Assembly: GCF_003236395.1 (NCBI RefSeq)
Contig: NZ_POUD01000045.1
Coordinates: 1-43,404, forward strand
DNA from: Nonomuraea aridisoli
GTDB lineage: Bacteria > Actinomycetota > Actinomycetes > Streptosporangiales > Streptosporangiaceae
Direction of reading: 5' to 3'
DNA length: 43,404 bases
The notes under the pieces were generated by a model. The model saw only the letters and a program-made list of their open reading frames with translations. It was not told the origin of the DNA and searched no databases. The translations under genes were made by a program, and so were the position numbers. Below are positions 7,514 to 16,016 of this stretch, one piece after another. Each line of letters starts with the position of its first letter. Position 1 is the stretch's first letter.

Positions 7514-9256
7514 ATGGCCAAGCAAAGCGTCGCCGAGCAGTTCGTCGACATTCTCGTACGGGCCGGCGTCAAACGACTGTACGGCGTGGTCGGCGACAGC
7601 CTCAATCCCGTCACCGACGCCGTACGCCGCAACAGCGCCATCGAGTGGGTGCAGGTGCGGCACGAGGAGGCCGGGGCGTTCGCGGCCGGGGCGGAAGCGC
7701 AGATCACCGGACGGATGTGCGCCTGCGCCGGCAGCTGCGGCCCCGGCCACGTGCATCTGATCAACGGACTGTACGACGCCCATCGGAGCATGGCGCCGGT
7801 GCTCGCGCTGGCCGCGCACATCCCCAGCGCCGAGGTCGGCACCTCCTACTTCCAGGAGACCCACCCGGACCGGTTGTTCGCCGAGTGCAGCCACTACTCG
7901 GAGCTCATCTCCCATCCTGAGCAGATGCCCCGGATCCTGCAGACCGCCATCCAGCACGCCGTCGGCCGCTCAGGCGTCGCGGTGGTGAGCATGTCGGGAG
8001 ACATCGCCGGGCGGGACGCGCCGCAGCCGGCGGCCGAGCCGGCGATGCTCAGCCGCCCCCCGACCGTGTGCCCCGGACCGGAAGAGATCGCCGAGCTGGC
8101 CCGCATGGTCGACGCGGCCGAGGCGATCACGCTGTTCTGCGGCAGCGGGATCGCCGGCGCCCACGACGAGGTGATGGCCTTCGCCGAGCGGGTCAAGGCG
8201 CCGGTCGGGCACGCGCTGCGCGGCAAGGAATGGATCCAGTACGACAACCCGTTCGACGTCGGCATGTCCGGGCTGCTCGGCTACGGCGCCGCCTACGACG
8301 CGATGCACGAGGCCGACCTGCTCATCCTGCTCGGAACCGACTTCCCCTACACCGCGTTCCTGCCCGACCACGTACGCATCGTCCAGGTCGACATCCGCCC
8401 CGAACGTCTGGGCCGCCGCTCCAAACTGGATCTGGCCGTCTGGGGAGATGCCCGCGAGACCCTCCGCGCGTTGACGCCGCAGGTCAGGGAGAAGACCGAC
8501 CGCCGCTTCCTGAACCGGATGCTCACCAAGCACGCCGACGCCCTGGAGGGCGTCGTCGCGGCCTACACCCGCGACGTCGAACGGCACCGGCCCATCCACC
8601 CGGAGTACGTCGCCTCGATCCTGGACGACGAGGCCGCCGACGACGCGATCTTCACCGTGGACACCGGCATGTGCACCGTCTGGGCGGCCCGCTACCTGTC
8701 CCCGAACGGCCGGCGCCGCCTGATCGGGTCCTTCAGCCACGGTTCCATGGCCAACGCCCTGCCCCAGGCCATCGGCGCACAACTGGCCGACCGCTCCCGG
8801 CAGGTGGTCTCCGTGTCAGGCGACGGCGGGTTCTCGATGCTGATGGGCGACTTCCTCACGCTGGTCCACTACGACCTGCCGGTCAAGGTCGTGCTCTTCG
8901 ACAACGCCTCGCTCGGCATGGTCGATCTGGAGATGATGGTCGGCGGCTTCCCGCCGTACGGCACGTCCTATCCCCGCACCGACTACGCGGCCATCGCCCG
9001 CGCGGCCGGGGCCCACGGCGTCCGTGTCGAGGATCCCCATGATGTACGGGACGCGATCCGCCAGACGCTGGCCCACGACGGCCCGGCCCTCCTGGACGTC
9101 GTCACCGATCCCAACGCGCTCGCCATGCCTCCACGCGTCACCGGCCGCCAGCTGGCCGGATTCGCCACGACCACCAGCAAGATCGTGCTCACCGGCGGCG
9201 TGGGACGAATGATCCAGATCGCCCGGTCGAACCTGCGCAACATCCCGATCCGCTGA
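7514..9256 (+). CDS. poxB: pyruvate dehydrogenase (quinone), thiamine diphosphate and FAD dependent
   Basis: A 580-residue enzyme starting at ATG 7514, close to the 572-residue E. coli PoxB. Matches to PoxB run along the whole length: LYGVVGDSLNPVTDA (about 22-36), RHEEAGAFAA with the TPP-activating Glu (about 51-52), CAGSCGPGHVHLINGLYDAH (71-90), IPSAEVGTSYFQETHP, the TPP/Mg motif GDGGFSMLMGD starting near 436 with its Asn near 464, and a C-terminal tail with basic and hydrophobic residues (IQIARSNLRNIPIR) like the lipid-binding peptide of PoxB. It converts pyruvate and quinone to acetate, CO2 and quinol at the inner face of the membrane. Lying last in the operon, it may use the pyruvate released by the citramalyl-CoA lyase-like enzyme. 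Confidence 0.95.
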   Translation: MAKQSVAEQFVDILVRAGVKRLYGVVGDSLNPVTDAVRRNSAIEWVQVRHEEAGAFAAGAEAQITGRMCACAGSCGPGHVHLINGLYDAHRSMAPVLALAAHIPSAEVGTSYFQETHPDRLFAECSHYSELISHPEQMPRILQTAIQHAVGRSGVAVVSMSGDIAGRDAPQPAAEPAMLSRPPTVCPGPEEIAELARMVDAAEAITLFCGSGIAGAHDEVMAFAERVKAPVGHALRGKEWIQYDNPFDVGMSGLLGYGAAYDAMHEADLLILLGTDFPYTAFLPDHVRIVQVDIRPERLGRRSKLDLAVWGDARETLRALTPQVREKTDRRFLNRMLTKHADALEGVVAAYTRDVERHRPIHPEYVASILDDEAADDAIFTVDTGMCTVWAARYLSPNGRRRLIGSFSHGSMANALPQAIGAQLADRSRQVVSVSGDGGFSMLMGDFLTLVHYDLPVKVVLFDNASLGMVDLEMMVGGFPPYGTSYPRTDYAAIARAAGAHGVRVEDPHDVRDAIRQTLAHDGPALLDVVTDPNALAMPPRVTGRQLAGFATTTSKIVLTGGVGRMIQIARSNLRNIPIR

Positions 9257-9265
9257 CGCCCCGGC

Positions 9266-9316
9266 TCAGTCGTCGGTGTAGCCGTACGGCGGGGTGATGG
9301 GGTTGCCCTCGGCGAA
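9266..9316. repeat. 51-bp direct repeat, copy 1 (duplicate of the 3' end of the FAD oxidoreductase gene)
   Basis: Fifty of 51 bases equal 10525-10575, in the same orientation. The minus strand would encode the last 16 residues of the oxidoreductase ([16 protein letters not shown]) and its TGA. Identity starts exactly at the stop codon and ends at 9316, where the sequence switches abruptly to the cyclase-like fragment. It marks one end of a 1.26-kb segment. Confidence 0.9.
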
Positions 9317-9421
9317 ATCCCGATCGCGCTCGGCCTCGGCGTGCTCTGCACCGTCTTCGAGCTCCTCTACGCCGGCCTGCTCTGGCGAGCCGGCCGGCGT
9401 CCGCTGGTTGCGCGGGCGTGA
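9317..9421 (+). pseudogene. C-terminal fragment of a second PaxB/DmtA1-like membrane cyclase
   Basis: The plus strand reads 34 codons to a TGA at 9421. It contains GLGVLCTVFELLYAGLLWRA, which lines up with GLGILCSVLDLVYAGVLWHA at the C-terminus of the membrane protein encoded at 2012-2653. The conserved acid is Glu here instead of Asp. There is no start codon or upstream part: the frame enters from the 51-bp repeat at 9316/9317. It is therefore a truncated remnant of a paralogue. It ends 5 bp before the stop of the convergent gene at 9427. Confidence 0.75.
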
Positions 9422-9426
9422 CGGGC

Positions 9427-10008
9427 TCAGAGCGGGAGCGCGTAGAGCCGCCGTCCCGTCTGGAAGTACTCCTCCTCCATGAGGCGTCCCGAGAGGCGAC
9501 CGGCCAGGACGAGCCAGTTCTCCAGCCACAGCCCGAGGCTGCCCGTGGCCTGGGCGGGCCCGGTGCCGGACACGTCAATCAGCCCGGGACCGTGCGGGAG
9601 GAGGCCATCGGTGTACTCGCGGAAAGGCCAGGGGCCGGCGATGTGGCGGGGGCTCAGCCGGTCGGCCGTGACGCCGTCGGAGTAGTACAGGTCATGGACG
9701 CCCAAGCCGAGTGCGTCCCACACCACCTGCACGTACCTGCGGCCGGCCAGCAGGTCGGTGCGCAGGCGCGGCCCGGCGATGGTGATGGCCTGCGTCCAGC
9801 CGGGCGCGTGCGCTCCCAGCCAGACGACCTCCCTGAAGGCGTACGGCTCGTACTCCCGCATCGCCTCGTCCAGCCCGCACGAGACGCCCTGCGCCGGGTC
9901 GGCGCGCAGCAGCCGGGCGATCTCCTCGTGGTCGTCGCCCTCGATCCAGGTGCCGGCGAACATCCGCCCGAAACCGCGGGCCGCGAGCAGCGCCCACTGC
10001 CCGTTCAC
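9427..10008 (-). CDS. uncharacterised protein, paralogue of its upstream neighbour
   Basis: A 193-residue soluble protein. The GTG at 10008 is chosen because it overlaps the stop of the upstream gene (GTGA) and because the resulting N-terminus (VNGQWALLAARGFGRMFAGTWIEGDD) aligns with the neighbour's QWELLTAAGLRDDFNAAWIEGDD; a longer version to 10047 would overlap that gene by about 40 bp. Shared features are WIEGDD near residue 20, an acidic helix, a central (V/I)(V/L)WLG.HAPGWT motif near residue 70 and a C-terminal R(V/L)(T/S)GR segment. The family could be one of the actinobacterial DUFs such as DUF6461, but this name is uncertain. There are no signal peptide or membrane segments. It lies inside the segment bracketed by 51-bp direct repeats. 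Confidence 0.8.
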   Translation of the reverse strand: MNGQWALLAARGFGRMFAGTWIEGDDHEEIARLLRADPAQGVSCGLDEAMREYEPYAFREVVWLGAHAPGWTQAITIAGPRLRTDLLAGRRYVQVVWDALGLGVHDLYYSDGVTADRLSPRHIAGPWPFREYTDGLLPHGPGLIDVSGTGPAQATGSLGLWLENWLVLAGRLSGRLMEEEYFQTGRRLYALPL

Positions 10009-10505
10009 GAGGCCACCCGGCACAGGGTGCGCCGCTCGGCGAGCCACGCCCGGTCGACGAACCGGCCGGTGACCCGTCCGACGGCGATCAGGTGCGGCTC
10101 GAGGTCGTCCTCGTCGCCCTGGTCGTCGTTGAGCTCCAGGTCGTCGAGCCCTTCCTGGCCGTAGAGCTCGGGCACGCCGTAGAACTCGCCGATCTCACGC
10201 GCGTAGCAGAAGTCGAAGACCCGCCGGCCGGGCAGCGGGAAGTCGGCGCCCTCCCAGGAGAGCGCCAGCGCGAACGTCCAGCCGGGGGCGTGCGGGCCCA
10301 GCCAGAGGATGGGGGTGGGCGAGCCGGCGCCGTACCAGCGCAGCGCGGTGGCCAGGTCGCAGTCGAGCGTCGCGGCAGGGTCGACGCGGAGCTCGGCGGC
10401 GATCGCGGCGCGGTCGTCGCCCTCGATCCACGCGGCGTTGAAATCGTCGCGCAGGCCGGCGGCGGTCAGCAGCTCCCACTGGCTTTCTTCGGGTAATGAA
10501 GACAT
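10005..10505 (-). CDS. uncharacterised protein, paralogue of its downstream neighbour
   Basis: A 166-residue soluble protein from ATG 10505. No Shine-Dalgarno is visible before the ATG; instead an AT-rich stretch containing GATATATC sits there, so the mRNA may be leaderless with its own promoter. It shares the order WIEGDD, ILWLGPHAPGWT and GRVTGRFVDRAWL with the gene at 9427-10008, which it overlaps by 4 bp, indicating an old tandem duplication. A very acidic insert (LDDLELNDDQGDEDDLEPH) near residue 125 is absent from the paralogue. No function is recognised. It starts 20 bp after the stop of the FAD oxidoreductase gene on the same strand. Confidence 0.8.
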   Translation of the reverse strand: MSSLPEESQWELLTAAGLRDDFNAAWIEGDDRAAIAAELRVDPAATLDCDLATALRWYGAGSPTPILWLGPHAPGWTFALALSWEGADFPLPGRRVFDFCYAREIGEFYGVPELYGQEGLDDLELNDDQGDEDDLEPHLIAVGRVTGRFVDRAWLAERRTLCRVAS

Positions 10506-10524
10506 TGATCGGATATATCAGGAT

Positions 10525-10575
10525 TCAGTCGTCGGTGTAGCCGTACGGCGGGGTGATCGGGTTGCCCTCGGCGAA
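10525..10575. repeat. 51-bp direct repeat, copy 2 (native 3' end of the FAD oxidoreductase gene)
   Basis: This is the 3' terminus of the oxidoreductase coding sequence, including its stop codon. It is repeated with one mismatch at 9266-9316. The two copies are 1,259 bp apart and directly oriented, bracketing the cyclase fragment and the two paralogous genes. Confidence 0.9.
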
Positions 10576-11670
10576 GCGGTCCGGGGTGAAGGCGGAGACG
10601 TCCACCGTCTGGGGTTCGCCCAGGGCCAGCTCGGCGAGCGCGCGGCCGACCGCGGGGCAGATCTTGAAGCCCATTCCGGAGAAGCCGGCCGCGACGATCA
10701 GGCCGTCGATGCCGGCGACCGGGCCCAGCAGCGGCCGCGCGTCGGGCGACATGTCGTAAATGCCGGTCACGCCGCGGGCGATGCCGGCCTCGGCGAGCGC
10801 GGGGACCCGGTGCGCGGCCCGCTCGACCATCGCCATCACGCTCGGTTCGCCGGGGTTCTGGGGGAAGTCGTCGGGGTCGATCCCGTCGCGCGGGCCGACG
10901 AACTCGCCGAGCAGCAGCCCGCCGCCCTCGGGGCGGAAGTAGGCGCCGGTGACCGAGTCGATGCACGCCGTACGGGCGATCGGGCCGTCCCGCATGACGA
11001 CGACCTCGTGGTACTCGGCCTCGATCGGCAGGTCCACGCCCAGCGGGGCGAGCAGCGGCCGGGTCCACACCCCGGTCGCGAGGACGACGAGGTCGGCCGT
11101 CAGCTCACCGTCGTCGGTGCGCACGCCGCGCACCCGTCCCCCGTCGTGGAGCAGCCCGCGTACGGGCGTGTTGGGCCGGTAGGCGACGCCCATCTCCCGC
11201 GCCCGCGACAGGAGGTCGCCCGCCACGACGGCGCCGTCACCGTAGCCGGCGTACGGCTCGTACGCGGCCGCCACCACGTCATCGGCGTGCCACCGGGGCT
11301 CCAGTTCCCGCAGGTCGTCGGCCGTGATGACCTCGGCCTCCGCGCCGCACGCCCGCTGCATCTCGACGTTCTTGCGCAGCAGGTCGGCCTCGCCGGGGTT
11401 GACGATCCGCACGAACGCGCACTCGCGGAAGACCGGTGGCCGCCCGACCCGTTCCGGCCAGTCGCGGAAGTAGGCGAGGCTGTCGACCGCCAGGCGCACC
11501 TCCGGCTCGAACGTGTAGTGCATCCGGACGAGCGCGGACGAGCGGCTGCTCATCCCCTCGCCGGCGCGGCGGGCGTCCACGACGGTGACGGAACGCGCGC
11601 CCCGCTCGGCGAGATGGAACGCGGTGGACGCTCCCATGACGCCGGCGCCGACGACGATGACCTCGGGCAC
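10525..11670 (-). CDS. DAO-family FAD-dependent oxidoreductase (sarcosine/D-amino-acid oxidase type)
   Basis: A 381-residue protein. The GTG start at 11670 follows a GGAGG ribosome site. The N-terminal Rossmann motif [21 protein letters not shown] (FAD) is followed by [19 protein letters not shown], the usual Ser-rich FAD-contact loop of the sarcosine oxidase/glycine oxidase group. Further on are [27 protein letters not shown] and the C-terminal FAD motif [20 protein letters not shown]. Such enzymes oxidise secondary or D-amino acids, or N-methyl glycines, to the imino acid with release of H2O2 or electron transfer. It lies downstream of an amino-acid ABC transporter in the same direction, and a D-aminoacylase-like gene is nearby, so a (D-)amino acid or betaine-type substrate is likely. 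Its 3' 51 bp are duplicated at 9266-9316. Confidence 0.9.
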   Translation of the reverse strand: MPEVIVVGAGVMGASTAFHLAERGARSVTVVDARRAGEGMSSRSSALVRMHYTFEPEVRLAVDSLAYFRDWPERVGRPPVFRECAFVRIVNPGEADLLRKNVEMQRACGAEAEVITADDLRELEPRWHADDVVAAAYEPYAGYGDGAVVAGDLLSRAREMGVAYRPNTPVRGLLHDGGRVRGVRTDDGELTADLVVLATGVWTRPLLAPLGVDLPIEAEYHEVVVMRDGPIARTACIDSVTGAYFRPEGGGLLLGEFVGPRDGIDPDDFPQNPGEPSVMAMVERAAHRVPALAEAGIARGVTGIYDMSPDARPLLGPVAGIDGLIVAAGFSGMGFKICPAVGRALAELALGEPQTVDVSAFTPDRFAEGNPITPPYGYTDD

Positions 11671-11701
11671 TGCTGACGACCTCCACTGATCGGAAAAGGG
11701 G

Positions 11702-13456
11702 TTACGCGAGGACCTTGGACAGGAACGCCCTGGTGCGCTCCTCCTTCGGGTCCACCAGGCACTCGGCGGGCGGCCCCGACTCGATGATCACGCCGCCGTC
11801 GAGCATGGCGACGGTGTCGGCGACCTCCTTGGCGAACCCGATCTCGTGGGTGGCCACGATCATGGTCATGCCGCGCCGGGCCAGGTCCTTCATGACGTCG
11901 AGCACCTCGCCCACCAGCTCGGGGTCGAGCGCCGAGGTCGGCTCGTCGAACAACATCAGGTGCGGCTTCATCGCCAGGGCGCGCGCGATGGCCACGCGCT
12001 GCTGCTGGCCGCCGGACAGCTGCCCCGGGTAGGCGTCGAGCTTGTCGCTCAGTCCGACCCGGGTCAGCAGCCGTTCCGCCTCCGCCTCGGCCTGCTCGCG
12101 GGGCAGGCCCAGCACGCGCCGCGGGCCGAGCATGACGTTCTCGATGGCGGTCATGTGCGGGAACAGGTTGAAGCGCTGGAACACCATGCCGATGCGCACG
12201 CGCTGCCGGCACAGCTCGCGCTCGGTCAGCTCGTGCAGCCGGCCGTCACGCTCGCGCAGCCCGACGCGTTCGCCGTCCACTTCCAGCACGCCGGAGTCGA
12301 TGCGCTCCAGGGCGTTGACGCAGCGCAGCAGGGTCGACTTGCCGCTGCCGGACGGCCCGAGCAGGACGAGCGTCTGGCGCGGGTGGACGGCGATGTCGAC
12401 GCCCTTGAGCACGTCGGTGGCGCCGAACCACTTCCACACCTGCTCGGCCCGCACCATTGGCTCGCCGTCGGGGCGGGCGGACTCCGGCAGGTCCTCGGCG
12501 GGGGCCGCGACCTGCTTGATCTTCGCTCGGTTGGCCGTCCGGCGGCGCATGCGCCGCTCCGCGGCGGCGGTGTGCCGGCTGCCGAATCCGCGGCCGAAAT
12601 ACCGTTCGACGTAGTGCTGGCCGACGGTCAGCAGCGAGGTCAGCAGCAGGTACCACAGCGACGCGACGACCAGCAGCGGCATGATCTTGAAGTTCTGCTG
12701 GTAGATCTGCTGGACGCTGGTCATCAGGTCCAGCCCCGAGATGACCGACACCAGCGAGGTCATCTTGAGCATGGAGATGACCTCGTTGCCGAGCATGGGG
12801 ATCAGCACCCGCATGGCCTGCGGCAGGATGACGAACCTCATCCGCCTGCCCGAGGACATGCCGAGCGACTGGGCGGCCTCGCGCTGGCCCGAGTCGACCG
12901 AGATGATGGCCGCGCGGACGAGCTCGGCGCAGTAGGCCGCCTCGTTCGTCGCCAGCGCCAGCACGGCGGCGGTCGCCGCGCCGATGACCGAGCTCGTGGG
13001 CACGGACCCGAAGACGACGCCGGTCAGCGGGATCCCGAGGAAGAGGTTCGGGTAGAGCGCACCGAGGAACCCCCAGAAGATGATCTGGACCAGCACCGGC
13101 GTGCCGCGGAAGAACCAGATGTAGCCCCAGGCGACCGCCGACAGCACGGGGTTGGCCGACAGCCGCATCAGCGCGAGCAGCACGCCGCCGGCCAGGCCGG
13201 CGAGCATCGCGATGACGGTCAGCTCGATCGTGACGGCGAGCCCGTGCATGATCGAGGGCGCGAACAGGTACTGCCGGATCGTCGCGACGTCGAGGTTGGG
13301 GTTGTGCCACAACGACCAGCCGAGCGCGAACAGCAGGTATGCGACGAGCGCCGCCGCGATCCAGCGGCCGTACCGGCGGACCGGGACCACGGCGAGGCGG
13401 TCCGGCCGCGCGCGGGTGCGGGGGGAGGTGGTGTCGGGGGGTGCCACGGAGCTCAC
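11702..13456 (-). CDS. polar amino-acid ABC transporter, permease fused to ATPase
   Basis: A 584-residue fusion from GTG 13456 (ribosome site GAAAGG). Residues about 30-300 form a HisM/GlnP-type permease with about five helices and the coupling EAA loop [20 protein letters not shown] (about 192-211). A linker leads to a GlnQ/HisP-type ATPase from about 335: Walker [10 protein letters not shown] (367-375), Q-loop [10 protein letters not shown], signature LSGGQQQR, Walker [13 protein letters not shown] and the switch histidine in VATHE. A dimer of this single chain would supply both permease and ATPase halves of the importer; the binding lipoprotein is encoded just upstream. Such permease-ATPase fusions are known in actinomycetes. 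The substrate is likely a polar or modified amino acid, judging from the neighbours. Confidence 0.93.
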   Translation of the reverse strand: MSSVAPPDTTSPRTRARPDRLAVVPVRRYGRWIAAALVAYLLFALGWSLWHNPNLDVATIRQYLFAPSIMHGLAVTIELTVIAMLAGLAGGVLLALMRLSANPVLSAVAWGYIWFFRGTPVLVQIIFWGFLGALYPNLFLGIPLTGVVFGSVPTSSVIGAATAAVLALATNEAAYCAELVRAAIISVDSGQREAAQSLGMSSGRRMRFVILPQAMRVLIPMLGNEVISMLKMTSLVSVISGLDLMTSVQQIYQQNFKIMPLLVVASLWYLLLTSLLTVGQHYVERYFGRGFGSRHTAAAERRMRRRTANRAKIKQVAAPAEDLPESARPDGEPMVRAEQVWKWFGATDVLKGVDIAVHPRQTLVLLGPSGSGKSTLLRCVNALERIDSGVLEVDGERVGLRERDGRLHELTERELCRQRVRIGMVFQRFNLFPHMTAIENVMLGPRRVLGLPREQAEAEAERLLTRVGLSDKLDAYPGQLSGGQQQRVAIARALAMKPHLMLFDEPTSALDPELVGEVLDVMKDLARRGMTMIVATHEIGFAKEVADTVAMLDGGVIIESGPPAECLVDPKEERTRAFLSKVLA

Positions 13457-13473
13457 AACGCCTTTCTTCAGCC

Positions 13474-14430
13474 CTACTCGGTCCCCTGGTTGATCTCGGC
13501 CTTGGTCAGCGCGATGTCCTCGACGCCGTACTTGGCGAGGATCTTCAGGTACGTCCCGTCGTCCATGAGCGCCTGCAGGGCCTGCTGCAGCGCCGTCCGC
13601 AGCTCGCCGTCGGACTTGGCGACGCCGATGCCCTCGATGCCGCCGCCGAACTGCTCGGTGACCGACGGCGCGTTGACCAGCTCGAACGCGTTGCCGTCGT
13701 CGAAGGTCTTGACGGCGTACGCGGCGGCGGAGGTGGCCTGCACGCGCGCGACCGCCTTGCCGCTCTTGATGGCGAGGAACGCCTCGCTGTCACCGGGGAA
13801 CCGCAGCACCGTGACGCCGGGCTTGCCCTCGGACGCGAAGCGCTCGCTCAGTTTGTCGAGCGAGGCCTCCTCTGAGGTGGAGCTCTGCACCGCGACGGTC
13901 TTGCCGGACAGGTCGGCGACGTCCTTCAGCCCGTGAGGGTTGCCCTTGGCCACCAGCATCGAGTAGCCGTCCTTGGCGTAGTCGACGAAGTCCAGCGTCT
14001 GCCGCCGCTTGGGGGTGTCGAAGAGGCCCGCCATGACGATGTCGGCCTTGCCGGCCTGGATCGCGGGGATCATGCCGTCGAAGGACATGTGGTCGAACGA
14101 GGCCCGTACGCCGAGCTTGGCGCCCAGCGCCTGGGACAGGTCGTAGTCGATGCCGGTGGGCTGCTGCCCGCCGGCGGTCGTGTACATCTCCCACGGCGGA
14201 TACGGGATGTTGGTCGCCACCCGGATCACGCCGGAGGACTTGATCCGCTCGGGCAGCAGGTCGTGCAGGGCGCTGTCGGCCGCCACCGCGGGCACGGCCG
14301 CCGCGGCGCTGCTCGCCTGCCCGTCGCCGGCGGCGGTGGTCGTGACGGTGGCCGGCGGTTCGGAGGTCAGGGCGCACGCGCCGAGCGAGAGGATCGCGAT
14401 CACGGTCGTCAGGAACGGTGCCGCCTTCAT
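13474..14430 (-). CDS. amino-acid ABC transporter substrate-binding lipoprotein
   Basis: A 318-residue family 3 (SBP_bac_3) binding protein. The ATG at 14430 overlaps the stop of the MmgE/PrpD gene (ATGA). The signal peptide ends in the lipobox LGAC with the lipid-anchored Cys19. A Thr/Ala-rich linker follows, then [14 protein letters not shown] (about 70-83), [35 protein letters not shown] and [17 protein letters not shown], which are typical of the ligand-binding lobes. It is anchored outside the membrane and delivers its ligand to the fused permease-ATPase encoded 17 bp downstream. The ligand is not predictable, but the domain class binds polar amino acids and opines. Confidence 0.93.
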   Translation of the reverse strand: MKAAPFLTTVIAILSLGACALTSEPPATVTTTAAGDGQASSAAAAVPAVAADSALHDLLPERIKSSGVIRVATNIPYPPWEMYTTAGGQQPTGIDYDLSQALGAKLGVRASFDHMSFDGMIPAIQAGKADIVMAGLFDTPKRRQTLDFVDYAKDGYSMLVAKGNPHGLKDVADLSGKTVAVQSSTSEEASLDKLSERFASEGKPGVTVLRFPGDSEAFLAIKSGKAVARVQATSAAAYAVKTFDDGNAFELVNAPSVTEQFGGGIEGIGVAKSDGELRTALQQALQALMDDGTYLKILAKYGVEDIALTKAEINQGTE

Positions 14431-15863
14431 GAAAGTGCTCCTTGCTCACTAGGCACCGGGATCAGGCAGGACGCCAGGTCCCGTAGGAGGACGGAGGCGT
14501 CGTCGGCGGAGGCCACGTTCGCCAGGGAGTCCAGCAGCCGTGGGATCGACGAGGGCTCCAGGTGGCCGGAGGCCAGCCAGGTGAACTTGTCGTGCATCTC
14601 CTCGCGGGTCCACCCGGGCTCCGGGTAGAGGACATGGTCGACGCGGCCGGACGACAGGACGGTGCCGTCGGTGAGCGTGACGGTGACGGCGGCCGAGTCG
14701 CTGCCCTCCGGGTCGTTGACCTCGGACAGGTAGTAGCGGCGGGTCATCTCCTCCGACACCACGACCTCGATGCGCCCGCACATCGCGGCGATCTCGGCCG
14801 AGCCGAGACGGGAGCCGGCCACCTGCTCGGGGCCGACGCGGCCGTCGACGAGCATCGCGGCCACCGGCCAGGCCAGGTTGAACTGCGCCTCCTCGGTGGT
14901 GCGGGGAAGGCGGGTGCCCAGGCGGGCGGCGTCGGGGTAGGTCTCGATGACGACGCGCTCGATGTCGGCGGCGGGCAGCGGGTGGCGGGTGCGCAGTTTC
15001 TCGATCGCGAGCAGCGCCGGGTGGGTCCAGGCGCAGCTGGAGAACCGCTTCCAGGTAATGCCGTGCGGCAGGTAGTAGTCGTGTCCGAGGTCCTCGGCGA
15101 ACGGGCGGAACTCCGCGGAGTCGAGGCCGGGCATGATCCCGGTGAACCCGCGCCGCGCCAGGTCGGCGGAGAGCAGGCCGGTCAGCGCGCCGAACCCGAC
15201 GCCGTGCTTGACCATGCCGGGCGTGTCGATGGCGCGCATCATCGGCAGGTCGGGCGAGTCGTACTCCGCGATGCCGAGCGCGTGTCGGGTGGTCGCCTCG
15301 TCCAGCCCGTGGACGTGGCAGGCCATCGCGGCGCAGGCCACCGCACCCCACGACCCGCAGGCCCGGTAGGTGCGCTCCGCCGAGTGGACGGTGCTCTGCT
15401 CGTGGTTGACGCAGCGGCCGGCCCGGAAGGCGACCTCGTACCCGACCACGATCGCGGTGATCAGCTCGCGGCCGGTGAGCCGGCGTTCCTCGGCGAGGGC
15501 GAGCGCGGTGGGGATGACCTGGGCGCCGGGGTGGCCCCAGGTGTAGATGCCGCAGTCGTCGATGTCCACGGCGTTGGCGGCGACCGCGTTGGCGAAGGCG
15601 GCGCCGGGGGCGGCGAGCCGGTCGCCGGTGACGATCGACGTCGCCGGGCCGGACGGCCACCAGGCGTGCGCGAGGCCGGCGGCGGCGCGGGCGGATGCGG
15701 CCGTCCGGCCGGCGAGCATGGCGGCGAGCGTGTCGGTCAGGCACATGACGGCCCGCTCGATCACCTCGGCGGGCAGCCGGTCCCAGGTGAGGCGGGTGAT
15801 GAACTCGGCCGCCGGGGAGCCGCCGCTCAGCCAGGCCGTGCCGGCGTCACCGTCCGTGCGCAC
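14427..15863 (-). CDS. MmgE/PrpD family protein
   Basis: A 478-residue full-length member starting at GTG 15863 (GAGAGG ribosome site), and first gene of the minus-strand operon. The family core is intact: an N-terminal helical half, NAVAANAVDIDDCGIYTWGHP with Asp100, Asp102, Asp103 and His111 at the expected active site, then a smaller alpha/beta domain. Known members are 2-methylcitrate dehydratase (PrpD), cis-aconitate decarboxylase and iminodisuccinate epimerase. Many environmental members act on amino-acid-derived dicarboxylates. Here it is coupled to an amino-acid importer and a DAO oxidoreductase, so a dehydratase, lyase or epimerase step on an imported amino-acid derivative is a reasonable inference; citrate-cycle substrates are less supported. 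The broken paralogue at 6651-7492 shows what is lost when this core is deleted. Confidence 0.88.
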   Translation of the reverse strand: MRTDGDAGTAWLSGGSPAAEFITRLTWDRLPAEVIERAVMCLTDTLAAMLAGRTAASARAAAGLAHAWWPSGPATSIVTGDRLAAPGAAFANAVAANAVDIDDCGIYTWGHPGAQVIPTALALAEERRLTGRELITAIVVGYEVAFRAGRCVNHEQSTVHSAERTYRACGSWGAVACAAMACHVHGLDEATTRHALGIAEYDSPDLPMMRAIDTPGMVKHGVGFGALTGLLSADLARRGFTGIMPGLDSAEFRPFAEDLGHDYYLPHGITWKRFSSCAWTHPALLAIEKLRTRHPLPAADIERVVIETYPDAARLGTRLPRTTEEAQFNLAWPVAAMLVDGRVGPEQVAGSRLGSAEIAAMCGRIEVVVSEEMTRRYYLSEVNDPEGSDSAAVTVTLTDGTVLSSGRVDHVLYPEPGWTREEMHDKFTWLASGHLEPSSIPRLLDSLANVASADDASVLLRDLASCLIPVPSEQGALS

Positions 15864-16016
15864 GGGCGGCCTCTCGCTGCGGAGAACGGCGAAACAGGTT
15901 CGTCATTTATTTCACCGATGTTTCTAGAGGTATATCTTTGATGCGGAGAACAATCCCATTCGCCAAGATGTCCTGTCAAGGAATGATTTACCTTGCATTT
16001 ATGGAGAGCCGGAGAA
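15864..16016. promoter_or_regulatory. divergent promoter region of the MmgE/PrpD-ABC operon and the zinc-ribbon/TetR gene
   Basis: 153 bp that is markedly AT-richer than its surroundings. On the minus strand TTGACA (complement of 15974-15979) is a perfect -35 box, followed 18 bp later by only a weak -10 (GATTGT). No clear long palindrome was found. TetR-type regulators usually control divergent neighbours, so the operator of the regulator encoded at 16017 is expected here. Confidence 0.4.

Noticed and set aside
9266..9529. 87-codon minus-strand frame ending in the oxidoreductase tail peptide
   Set aside because: Only the last 16 codons are homologous (the 51-bp repeat). The rest is antisense to the cyclase fragment and the end of the neighbouring gene.
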